Positions 1-6,301 of a stretch of 11,309 bases of DNA are shown here, one piece after another (positions within the stretch are counted from its first letter, which is position 1; every line of letters begins with the position of its first letter). Under the pieces are notes generated by a model. The model made no database searches, was not told the DNA's origin, and saw only the letters and a list, made by a program, of their open reading frames with translations. The DNA comes from Acidobacteriaceae bacterium (GTDB taxonomy: Bacteria; Acidobacteriota; Terriglobia; Terriglobales; Acidobacteriaceae): assembly GCA_003162495.1 (NCBI GenBank), contig PMOF01000294.1, forward strand, positions 1 through 11,309, written 5' to 3'. The position numbers were made by a program, and so were the translations under genes.

Positions 1-500
1 TCAGCTGCCGCCGCTTCAATATACAGCTTGTCGGTTGCGCTGGCATGGCCTTTCAGCCGCATTGCTTCCGCCACGGCGCGGTTGCCGTAGAACTGATTGT
101 CGCTGCCGCGAAACCCCTCAGCCTGGCCAAGTCCCCACCAGCACATGGCGCAATTCGGGTCCACGCGAATCGACTGCTCAAAGGCTTTCGCTGACTCGTA
201 ATCCCAAAAGTCATGGAGCAAGCTCAGGCCCTGATCAAACCACGCCTGCGCCTCAGGGCTGGCCTTGATCGTGATGTGACTGTTGCCGATTCCAGTCATG
301 CGGATGGGAACGGGAAGCTGCTCGGGCGGCGGAATCGGCGTCATGTCGGCCATGTTGTGGCTGCGATCCATGGGCATGGTTTGCTGCGCCGCCAGTAGCG
401 GGCTGCCAGCCAAGACGAACGCTGCGGCCAACAAGATAGCGGCGGCTGCGGTCGATTCGATTGGGCCGATCCGCAAAGCGCAGTGTTCCAAAAATCTCAT
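1..500 (-). CDS. Secreted tetratricopeptide-repeat protein, 5' part only (runs off the window)
   Basis: The minus-strand frame is open from an ATG at 500-498 to the window edge, giving 166 residues without a stop. Residues ~1-39 look like a long signal peptide: a basic/polar start, then a hydrophobic core rich in Ala/Leu (ILLAAAFVLAGSPLLAAQQ). A Met/Pro-rich linker (~41-66) follows. Residues ~85-128 form a TPR-like helical pair (AWFDQGLSLLHDFWDYES, AKAFEQSIRVDPN, then CAMCWWGLGQAEG), the pattern of a secreted TPR family common in Acidobacteriota (family knowledge). TPRs are protein-protein interaction scaffolds; a specific partner cannot be inferred. No Shine-Dalgarno lies before the ATG, but a TATATT hexamer ends 6 nt upstream, so the mRNA could be leaderless. 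It is transcribed divergently from the TonB_C gene. The CxxC pair near residues 117-120 might bind metal or heme, but equally may be incidental. Confidence 0.8.
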   Translation of the reverse strand, partial: MRFLEHCALRIGPIESTAAAAILLAAAFVLAGSPLLAAQQTMPMDRSHNMADMTPIPPPEQLPVPIRMTGIGNSHITIKASPEAQAWFDQGLSLLHDFWDYESAKAFEQSIRVDPNCAMCWWGLGQAEGFRGSDNQFYGNRAVAEAMRLKGHASATDKLYIEAAAA

Positions 501-506
501 GCAAGG

Positions 507-512
507 AATATA
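507..512 (-). promoter_or_regulatory. Possible -10 box for the TPR gene
   Basis: Read on the minus strand this is TATATT, followed by 6 nt and then the ATG at 500. A transcript starting about 7 nt after the hexamer would begin at or near the A of the start codon, implying a leaderless mRNA. The -35 region (GGGACG at 17-nt spacing) is a weak match. Inference only. Confidence 0.35.
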
Positions 513-694
513 GCCGACAGGCCGCGCTCCGTCCCAGGTGAGAAGGATGGCGAGGATTTGCGGCACGATTCAAAGGGGTTCGGCCGCAAATCTCAAATTG
601 CGGGAAGAATCGGTCCTGATTGTGAAGACTCCGTCAATTTCAATGGAGAAAAATGCTGTAAGTTATTGAAATATTTACGCACGCAAAAATTAGA

Positions 695-724
695 TTGACA
701 ATCGTCTATGAAGCGGTTTAAAGT
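695..724 (+). promoter_or_regulatory. Sigma-70-type promoter for the TonB_C-domain gene
   Basis: A perfect -35 hexamer TTGACA lies at 695-700. The -10 is TTAAAG (718-723, 17-nt spacer) or TAAAGT (719-724, 18-nt spacer). It sits in a locally AT-rich stretch (about 650-725), roughly 25-30 nt upstream of the SD at 749-753, so the leader would be about 30 nt. This is the best sigma-70-type promoter in the window. Confidence 0.6.
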
Positions 725-758
725 GGTGTTGGTCACATCTGACCTTCCGGAGGAAATC

Positions 759-1142
759 ATGCGCCGTATTCTCGTAGCTAGCATTCTGCTATCCCCGTTG
801 TTCGTCAGCGCAGCGGCCGTCGCAAGCAAGCCAGCAAGCGACGCCACCGCCTCAACCCAGGTTCGCCCCGTCAGCACCGGAGTGGTTCCAGCCAAGGTCG
901 TTTCTCTCATCGATGTCCAGGTTCCCGCCACCACCACCATTCAGAACGACGCGCAAGTTGTGCTGCAACTCAATATCGATCAGAAGGGCAAAGCTCACGA
1001 TATTGAGGTCGTCCAATCTCTCAACCCGGAACTGGACGCCCCGGTGGTCGCAGCTGTGCGCGGCTTCCACTTCCGCGCAGCTACGCTCGACAATCAGGCG
1101 ATTCCGGTTACCATGAGCCTGACAGTCCGCGTGCAGCACTAA
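759..1142 (+). CDS. Small secreted TonB C-terminal-domain (energy-transducer-fold) protein
   Basis: This is a 127-residue protein. The ATG at 759 is preferred because GGAGG (749-753) sits 5 nt before it and translation then opens with a classic signal peptide (MRRILVASILLSPLFVSAAA). An in-frame ATG at 708 lies inside the promoter and has no SD. After a Ser/Thr/Ala-rich linker, residues ~50-127 match the TonB_C pattern: a strand (VVLQLNIDQKGKAHDIEVVQ), a helix-like segment (LDAPVVAAVRGFHFRAA), then a final strand pair (IPVTMSLTVRV). In full TonB this domain contacts the TonB box of outer-membrane transporters. This protein has no transmembrane anchor or Pro-rich spanning region beyond the signal peptide, so it is probably a free periplasmic or secreted TonB_C module, not a working TonB. 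It stands alone, between a promoter and an intrinsic terminator. Domain assignment is fairly secure; function is unknown. Confidence 0.85.
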   Translation: MRRILVASILLSPLFVSAAAVASKPASDATASTQVRPVSTGVVPAKVVSLIDVQVPATTTIQNDAQVVLQLNIDQKGKAHDIEVVQSLNPELDAPVVAAVRGFHFRAATLDNQAIPVTMSLTVRVQH

Positions 1143-1180
1143 GACGAATAGCGTTTCCTATCGCACTTATAGCACCATCC

Positions 1181-1226
1181 ATCCTCCATCCTGGCGACGA
1201 TTCTGCCGTCAGGACGGAGGATTTTT
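1181..1226 (+). terminator. Rho-independent terminator of the TonB_C gene
   Basis: It begins 38 nt after the stop codon. Arm ATCCTCC (1181-1187) pairs with GGAGGAT (1216-1222), then, past a 2x2 internal mismatch, CCTG (1190-1193) pairs with CAGG (1210-1213), with further pairing possible inside. Five T residues (1222-1226) follow directly. The right arm overlaps the intergenic repeat at 1190-1227. Confidence 0.65.
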
Positions 1227-1227
1227 G
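1190..1227. repeat. Intergenic repeat, copy 1
   Basis: These 38 bases align without gaps to 3400-3437 with 28 identities. A TCGCAC block lies upstream of both copies (1161-1166 and 3385-3390). Read on the minus strand both encode a similar peptide tail: ILRPDGRIVAR here and ILHPVGKMVAR in copy 2. Here the repeat coincides with the right part of a terminator hairpin. Confidence 0.5.
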
Positions 1228-1279
1228 CATGACGTAAATACCTGTTGTTCGCATACTCGCTCTGGAAACGCGATGGCCT

Positions 1280-1313
1280 GCGTTCTCTTCGGCGAGGCGT
1301 TCTCTTCGCCAAG
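1280..1313. repeat. 17-bp tandem duplication
   Basis: Two adjacent 17-bp units differ at only 2 positions; the first 12 bases, GCGTTCTCTTCG, are identical (1280-1291 and 1297-1308). They lie in non-coding DNA, probably a slippage product. Confidence 0.6.
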
Positions 1314-1410
1314 GTCTCTCTCAACAATGTTCTCTGCCAGTCCCTATTCCAAGTGAATCGATCCATAGATCAATTGCATTTCGATCGATAGTCTTAACCG
1401 AACATCCCCT

Positions 1411-1451
1411 GATCCCGAAACAACTTCATTGTCCGCCGTTTTTCCGGGATC
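1411..1451. promoter_or_regulatory. Inverted repeat upstream of the hydrolase gene
   Basis: GATCCCG (1411-1417) is exactly complementary to CGGGATC (1445-1451) across a 27-nt spacer, about 55 nt before the hydrolase start. The adjoining AAA and TTT runs can extend the pairing past a one-base bulge. It could be an operator or an RNA hairpin; nothing shows which. Confidence 0.3.
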
Positions 1452-1503
1452 GTCTTCTTTTCATCCCAATCCTGTAATAGGTTATCCGGCTCGGCGAATG
1501 CTT

Positions 1504-1509
1504 TATAAT
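1504..1509 (+). promoter_or_regulatory. Consensus -10 hexamer overlapping the first ATG of the hydrolase
   Basis: A perfect TATAAT overlaps the ATG at 1508-1510. The best -35 candidate (TTATCC at 1482-1487, 16-nt spacing) matches only 3 of 6. If used, transcription would begin near 1516, downstream of the first ATG, and the true start would be the ATG at 1523 or 1538. Confidence 0.4.
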
Positions 1510-3373
1510 GTCCATCATTCCGATGAGACTTCTTTCCATGCGCGGCGCTTGTCATTCATGCACGGCGGCAGATCTCGCGTTGCCGCTTCTCCTGGCTCTG
1601 CTCGCCCTCGCGATCAACTCGATATTCGCCCAGCCAACCCCGAATGTCGCCGGCGATTACACGGGAACACTCGGCCCCCTCCATGTAAAACTTCATCTCA
1701 AGGTCGATGCCGCCGGCGCCATCACCGGTACTCTCGACAGCACCGATCAAGGCGCTCTCGGCATTCCCTGCGCCGACTTTCACTTGAGCGGTCCGGCTCT
1801 CACTTTCAGCGTTCCCGCTGTTCACGGCACGTGGAAAGGAGACGTCGGCGTCGAAGGTCTCACAGGAACGTGGGATCAGGGAACTCCACAGCCGCTCAAC
1901 TTCACCCGCGATACCGCGGCAGAGGGAGAGAAGCCGTTCGTCCCAGCCGCCAAGCCGTCTGCCATCGACGGAATCTGGCTCGGCACAATCACCGCCGGCA
2001 GCACGACGCTTCGCATCCAGCTCCACGTCAAGAGCGATGCAAGTGGCCAGGAGTTCTGCGCGCTCGACAGCCTCGATCAGGGCGCAATGGGTCTGGAGTG
2101 CGCCAAATTGAACTTTGCCGCCCCAGATTTCTCGTTCGACGTGCCCCTCGTCCATGGCCACTGGTCCGGCAAGCTCTCTGCCGACGGCAACGCCCTCACC
2201 GGCACCTGGGAGCAAGGCGGCTCAATCACATTGAATTTCACCCGCCAGTCCTCCGCAGTCGCGGCAGCGCCCATTGTTCCGCCCAAATTTGATCCCGCGC
2301 TGCCTCCAGTGTCAGCGGCCGATATTCAATCGGTGCTCGACAAGGACCTGACTGAAGCACTCAAGACCGGCCAACTGGCGCCTGCGACCGGCGCAGGAGT
2401 CTCGATCGCGGTCGTCGAGCACGGCGTTCGTCGAATCTTGAGTTATGGCGCGGCCAAGCCTGACTCCATCTTCGAAATTGGCTCCATCACCAAGACGTTC
2501 ACGGGCCTCATACTTTCGCAGTTAGTGGAACAGGGCAAAGTCAGGTTCGACGAGCCCGTCCGCGAGCTATTGCCGCCCGGAACCGTCGCCAAGCCGGCAG
2601 GCGATGAAATTACCTTGCTTGACCTGGCCACGCAGCACTCCGGCTTGCCTCGCATGCCCGATAACTTCAAGCCGGCAGATCCCAACAACCCCTACGCCGA
2701 CTACAGCGCCGCCAATCTCTACGCCTTCATCGCCAAACAGGGAGTGTTGCGGCCTGCCAAGCCGGACTTCCTCTATAGCAACCTCGGTTTCGGTCTTCTA
2801 GGCCAAGCTCTCGCGGTTCGTTCCAGTCTTTCGTATCCTGCGCTGCTCAAGGAAGAAGTCACCGGCCCGCTGGGCCTCAAGGACACCACCATCGCTCTCA
2901 CTGCCGAGCAGCAAGCCCGCTTCATCCCCGGCCACGCCGGCGATCACGGCCCGGCACATGCCTGGGATCTGGACGCCTTCGCAGGGGCCGGCGGTGTTCG
3001 TTCCACCGCTTCCGACATGCTTACCTATATTGAAGCTAACCTTCATCCTGAAACTCTCAAGCCTGCCGGCAAATCGGCCGCCGCGCACACACTCTCTGCC
3101 GCACTTACGCAGCAGCACGAACTTCGCGCCGATGCCTTGCCTGGAACCCGCATCGCCCTCGCCTGGCTCTTTGAAGCAGAATCGGGAAACTACTGGCACA
3201 ACGGCGCGACAGGCGGGTACAGCTCTTATGCCTTCTTCAATCCCAAAGGCGATTACGCCGCCATTGTTCTGCTCAACACAACCCTTGGTCCGAAGGGGAG
3301 TTTTGCCGATCGCCTCGGCCAGCACATCAGCCAGCGCCTCGCGGGCAAGCCCGCCATCTCACTCGGCGATTAA
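1508..3373 (+). CDS. Secreted class C beta-lactamase / serine-hydrolase-family protein with duplicated N-terminal domain
   Basis: The reading frame gives 621 residues. The N-terminus is a signal peptide (hydrophobic LALPLLLALLALAINSIFA, probable cleavage before Gln42). Two copies of a beta-rich domain follow (residues ~47-134 and ~152-246), sharing G-x-Y/W-x-G-T near the start, a central LDS-x-DQGA-x-G block and a closing LTGTW-x-QG...LNFTR. I recognise this domain as an N-terminal attachment of secreted hydrolases, but have no firm name for it. The catalytic domain (~270-615) has all three serine beta-lactamase/penicillin-binding motifs: S326-I-T-K329 (SxxK, acylating Ser and general base), Y423-S-N425 (YxN) and H564-N-G566 (replacing KTG, as in the esterase/DD-peptidase-like branch). 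Substrate is uncertain: beta-lactam, peptidoglycan peptide or ester. No SD precedes ATG 1508, and a TATAAT overlaps it; ATG 1538 keeps the signal peptide intact and is the likeliest alternative (611 residues). Confidence 0.85.
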   Translation: MSIIPMRLLSMRGACHSCTAADLALPLLLALLALAINSIFAQPTPNVAGDYTGTLGPLHVKLHLKVDAAGAITGTLDSTDQGALGIPCADFHLSGPALTFSVPAVHGTWKGDVGVEGLTGTWDQGTPQPLNFTRDTAAEGEKPFVPAAKPSAIDGIWLGTITAGSTTLRIQLHVKSDASGQEFCALDSLDQGAMGLECAKLNFAAPDFSFDVPLVHGHWSGKLSADGNALTGTWEQGGSITLNFTRQSSAVAAAPIVPPKFDPALPPVSAADIQSVLDKDLTEALKTGQLAPATGAGVSIAVVEHGVRRILSYGAAKPDSIFEIGSITKTFTGLILSQLVEQGKVRFDEPVRELLPPGTVAKPAGDEITLLDLATQHSGLPRMPDNFKPADPNNPYADYSAANLYAFIAKQGVLRPAKPDFLYSNLGFGLLGQALAVRSSLSYPALLKEEVTGPLGLKDTTIALTAEQQARFIPGHAGDHGPAHAWDLDAFAGAGGVRSTASDMLTYIEANLHPETLKPAGKSAAAHTLSAALTQQHELRADALPGTRIALAWLFEAESGNYWHNGATGGYSSYAFFNPKGDYAAIVLLNTTLGPKGSFADRLGQHISQRLAGKPAISLGD

Positions 3374-3399
3374 CCAATCTTCTTTCGCACCACTTCATA

Positions 3400-3437
3400 T
3401 CTGGCGACCATCTTGCCAACGGGGTGGAGGATTCTTG
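3400..3437. repeat. Intergenic repeat, copy 2
   Basis: It matches 28 of 38 bases of copy 1 (1190-1227). Like copy 1 it lies a few tens of bases after the stop codon of a plus-strand gene. The outer terminator stem of copy 1 is not preserved, so the terminator fold is not what is shared. The minus-strand reading ends in a TAA at 3372-3374 and has no start codon, so it looks vestigial. Confidence 0.5.
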
Positions 3438-3556
3438 TTTCATCACTCCCGCCCAGCTCGCCGCTGCGATGGCGCCGGCAACGCCTTAATCACTCGCTGA
3501 CTTCCTGACGTGCCGACCCTGGTTGAGCCAGCATCAGTGCCAGCCGTCCACGTCAG

Positions 3557-3578
3557 CGTTGTCCGGTTTCGGACAACG
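3557..3578. promoter_or_regulatory. Perfect dyad, candidate enhancer (activator) site for the sigma-54 promoter
   Basis: Arms CGTTGTCCG (3557-3565) and CGGACAACG (3570-3578) are perfect 9-bp complements around a GTTT centre. The dyad lies about 100 bp upstream of the -24 element, a typical distance for the binding site of a dimeric NtrC-type enhancer-binding protein. There is no T-run after it, so it is not a terminator. A similar half-site GCACAACG occurs at 3591-3598. Confidence 0.5.
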
Positions 3579-3666
3579 ATTCACGAATCCGCACAACGCG
3601 CACGGTCCCCCGCCCCGTTTAGCAAACCTGTGACCCGCAAAACCGACTATTTACGCTGATTGTCGT

Positions 3667-3683
3667 TTGGCAGCGAACGTGCA
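3667..3683 (+). promoter_or_regulatory. Candidate sigma-54 (-24/-12) promoter of the permease gene
   Basis: The sequence TGGCAGCGAACGTGCA (3668-3683), preceded by T, matches the consensus TGGCAC-N5-TTGCA at 9 of 11 defined positions. The invariant GG (3669-3670) and GC (3681-3682) are exactly 10 nt apart, as sigma-54 requires. Transcription would begin near 3694, giving a leader of about 29 nt that includes the SD. Confidence 0.55.
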
Positions 3684-3722
3684 CATCCAGTATGGTGCGC
3701 CAGGGTGTGCGCGGAGGCTTGC

Positions 3723-6191
3723 ATGGGAAGCTTGATTCAGGATCTTCGTTTTGCGCTGCGTCAGCTTGGCAGGGCGCCCAGCTTTGCGGTCACCGCGGTG
3801 CTCACGCTGGCTCTCGGTATTGGCGCCAACACAGCCATTTTCAGCCTGGTGAACACGCTCGTTCTCAAGCCCCTTCCGGTTGAGAATCCACAAAAGATTG
3901 CCGGGCTGTTCCTGAGCCAGAGCCACGGACCTATACTGCCATTTTTTTCATGGCCGGAGTTCAGGCAGATCCGCGCTCAGAGCGGGAACTCGTTCAGCGA
4001 GGTCGTTGCGAACGGCACGAGCATGGATGGAATTGCGACCGAAGGCCAGCAGCCACAGCGCATTATGACCGCGTTTGTCAGCGGCAACTTCTTCAGCGCG
4101 ATGGGACTCAAGCCCGCTGCTGGAAGACTCTTCCTGTTTAGCGAGGGCGAAGTTCTGGGCCAGGATCCGGTGATTGTGCTCGGCTACGACTACTGGATGG
4201 AAAAATTCAACGGCGATCCAAATGTGGTGGGGCGGCCGGTGGCTGTAGACGGCCATCCTTTCACAGTCGTGGGCGTGGCGCCCAGGGGGTTTCACGGCGT
4301 ACAGAGTTTTATCACCGTTGCGGCGTTCATGCCGATGTCGGAGATGACGATCGAAGGCACGCCCGCGGACGTTTTGAATAAATGGGAGAATCGGCAATTC
4401 AACATCTATGGACGTTTGCGCCCAGGAGTCAGCCTCAAGCAGGCCTCCGCTGAGCTGGGTGTGATTGCCCAGGATATGACGCGGCAACAGCCGGAGATTG
4501 AAAAAGAAATTATCTTGTCGGCGCTTCCCGAGTCCAGTCTGCGCATCGTCAGCGGCGACCCAAACACGATTTATGTAATCGCAGGACTGTTTCTATCGCT
4601 GGCCGCGATGGTGCTTCTGCTGGCCTGCGTCAATGTGGCGAATCTGGTGCTGGTTCGCTCCACGGTCAGGGAGCGCGAAATGGCGATCCGGACAGCGCTG
4701 GGGGCTCGCCGTTCGCGCTTGCTGCGACAGATGATTACCGAAAGCGTGCTGCTGGCAGTGATAGGCGGAGGAGCGGGTGTGCTCTTGGGGATGTGGGCCA
4801 GCGCTGCACTCGGCCAGATCAACGTTCACGCCGATATTCCCGTCACGCTGTCGTCGGGATTTGATTGGCGGATCTTTCTCTATTCCTTTGGGATCGCGCT
4901 TGTGGCAGGGCTGGTAGTTGGAATCGTACCGGCCTTGCGCGTGGCGAGGGCAAACGTGAATGGCATGTTGCGCGAAGGCAGCCGCGGCGTGACCAGCGGC
5001 CGTCATTGGTTCCGCGATGCGCTGGTCGCTTTGCAAATGGCCGGATCGCTGGTGCTCCTTGTGGTGGCAGCCCTGTTTGTTCGTAGTCTCACAGCCATGC
5101 AGACCATGGATCTTGGATTCAAGCCGGACCAAGTGCTGAACCTGTCACTTGATCCGGCCGAGATTGGGATGAGCGATGCGCAGACGCGCGCCCTGGCGGG
5201 AAACATCCTGGACAGTCTCGATCAGTTAGCTGGCGTGAGTTCCGCGAGCCATGCGAGTTCAGTGCCCATGGGCTACTTCGGAAATGGGGGCGATACGGTG
5301 TTGGTCGATGGCGCCGCGGCGCCGGCCAACCCAAACGACTTCGGTGTGGGGTACAACGTTGTGTCGCCGGAATACTTCCAAACAATGGGCATCGGCATGG
5401 TGCGCGGCCGCACATTCTCAAACGCGGACAATGAGCAGGGCCGCGATGTGGCCGTGATCAGCGAAAGCATGGCCAGAAAATACTGGCCGAATCAGGATCC
5501 GATGGGCCGCACCTTCAGGAAGGGCAGTGAAAAGACGCGCAAGCTGGAGGTGGTTGGCATTGCGCGCGACGCTGAATTTCAACTCTTCGGCGGCGGCAAG
5601 TCGCGGCCTTACCTTTACCTGCCCTACGCGCAGCATGTCAACGGCAACAGCTTGATGGTCTTCCAACTCAAGACGACGGGGGATCCGCTTGCCCTGGCTA
5701 CCACGGTGGAGAAGACGATTCACTCACTTGCTCCTCAGATTCCCATCTTCCAGGTGCAGACCATGCGCCAGGGGCTTTATACACTGAACGGACTTTTGCT
5801 GTTTCAGATTGGCGCCTCGATGGCTACGATCATGGGCGGCCTTGGACTGACGCTCGCGGTGATTGGTCTCTATGGCGTGGTCTCTTACGCGGTGAGTCGG
5901 CGCGTGCACGAGATCGGCTTGCGGATGGCGCTCGGGGCAAGCCGCGGTTCCGTCTTCAGAATGATCTACCGCCAGTCGATGCTTATTGTCGTTGCCGGCC
6001 TTGGGATTGGCCTGATTCTCGCACTTGGAGCCGCACGAGCCGTGGGAAGCTTCGTGGTGGTCAACGTGTGGGACCCATCGACGTTTGCGGCTGTTGGCGC
6101 GGTGTTGGCGTGTGCGGCACTGGCTTCCTGCTACTTCCCCGCGCGACGCGCCATGGCTGTGGAACCAATGGTCGCGCTGCGCGAGGACTGA
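3723..6191 (+). CDS. ADOP-type ABC transporter permease (duplicated MacB/FtsX permease without ATPase)
   Basis: This inner-membrane protein has 822 residues. ATG 3723 is chosen because GGAGG (3713-3717) lies 5 nt upstream and the protein then begins with the family hallmark DLRFALRQLGRAPSF; an upstream in-frame start at 3660 would overlap the -24/-12 element. Order: TM1 (~21-43); periplasmic MacB_PCD-like domain (~50-280); FtsX core with TM2 (~284-310), cytoplasmic REREMAIRTALGARR loop (~316-330), TM3 (~341-363) and TM4 (~384-407); then a second, diverged half with TM5 (~431-456), a second periplasmic domain (~457-690), TM6 (~692-722), a HEIGLRMALGASRG loop (~730-743), TM7 (~753-774), TM8 (~787-808) and the closing PARRAMAVEPMVALRED. 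This matches the acidobacterial duplicated orphan permease family. No ATPase (MacB/LolD-like) gene is adjacent, as is usual for the family. The cargo is unknown; relatives act in mechanotransmission-type export of drugs, peptides or lipoproteins. Confidence 0.93.
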   Translation: MGSLIQDLRFALRQLGRAPSFAVTAVLTLALGIGANTAIFSLVNTLVLKPLPVENPQKIAGLFLSQSHGPILPFFSWPEFRQIRAQSGNSFSEVVANGTSMDGIATEGQQPQRIMTAFVSGNFFSAMGLKPAAGRLFLFSEGEVLGQDPVIVLGYDYWMEKFNGDPNVVGRPVAVDGHPFTVVGVAPRGFHGVQSFITVAAFMPMSEMTIEGTPADVLNKWENRQFNIYGRLRPGVSLKQASAELGVIAQDMTRQQPEIEKEIILSALPESSLRIVSGDPNTIYVIAGLFLSLAAMVLLLACVNVANLVLVRSTVREREMAIRTALGARRSRLLRQMITESVLLAVIGGGAGVLLGMWASAALGQINVHADIPVTLSSGFDWRIFLYSFGIALVAGLVVGIVPALRVARANVNGMLREGSRGVTSGRHWFRDALVALQMAGSLVLLVVAALFVRSLTAMQTMDLGFKPDQVLNLSLDPAEIGMSDAQTRALAGNILDSLDQLAGVSSASHASSVPMGYFGNGGDTVLVDGAAAPANPNDFGVGYNVVSPEYFQTMGIGMVRGRTFSNADNEQGRDVAVISESMARKYWPNQDPMGRTFRKGSEKTRKLEVVGIARDAEFQLFGGGKSRPYLYLPYAQHVNGNSLMVFQLKTTGDPLALATTVEKTIHSLAPQIPIFQVQTMRQGLYTLNGLLLFQIGASMATIMGGLGLTLAVIGLYGVVSYAVSRRVHEIGLRMALGASRGSVFRMIYRQSMLIVVAGLGIGLILALGAARAVGSFVVVNVWDPSTFAAVGAVLACAALASCYFPARRAMAVEPMVALRED

Positions 6192-6301
6192 GGCCATGCA
6201 GGCATCAGAACGGCAACCATCCGCCTCTCCCCGGATCGTGTATTCCGCAGCCCGATAGAATTGAATGCTTACCAGGAACTACAATTCAGAGGCTTATCGT
6301 C

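Larger units (their letters stand above)
1143..1507. other. Non-coding intergenic region with several small repeats
   Basis: No convincing gene is present in these 365 bases. They hold the terminator (1181-1226), one copy of an intergenic repeat (1190-1227), a 17-bp tandem duplication (1280-1313), an inverted repeat ATCGATC / GATCGAT (1357-1363 and 1383-1389), a second inverted repeat GATCCCG / CGGGATC (1411-1417 and 1445-1451), and a TATAAT hexamer (1504-1509). A 75-codon minus-strand reading frame (1366-1139) is Arg-rich and has no recognisable domain, so it is not called as a gene. Confidence 0.6.
3374..3722. other. Regulatory intergenic region upstream of the permease
   Basis: The 349 bases hold no convincing gene. 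They contain the second intergenic repeat (3400-3437), a perfect dyad (3557-3578), a -24/-12-type promoter (3667-3683) and the SD of the permease (3713-3717). No clear intrinsic terminator follows the hydrolase gene. Confidence 0.6.

Noticed and set aside
1139..1366. 75-codon minus-strand frame with a CYKC motif, a possible small zinc-ribbon protein
   Set aside because: Only one CxxC pair, a very Arg-rich sequence that includes the tandem duplication, no clear SD, and its end overlaps the terminator of the opposite gene. Kept only as context for the intergenic repeat.
1429..2292. 287-codon plus-strand frame overlapping the hydrolase gene
   Set aside because: Its translation is extremely rich in Arg, Ser, His and Pro with no domain, the usual out-of-frame product of GC-rich coding DNA; the overlapping frame has a signal peptide and catalytic motifs.
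4593..5132. 179-codon minus-strand frame inside the permease gene
   Set aside because: His/Gln/Arg-rich shadow of a gene whose own frame shows clear transmembrane helices and FtsX motifs.
6192..6301. Possible bidirectional terminator or third repeat copy between the permease and the dehydrogenase
   Set aside because: Only weak stems (ATCCG/CGGAT and GAATTG/CAATTC with long loops), no T-run in either direction, and the similarity to the intergenic repeat is confined to a few bases.
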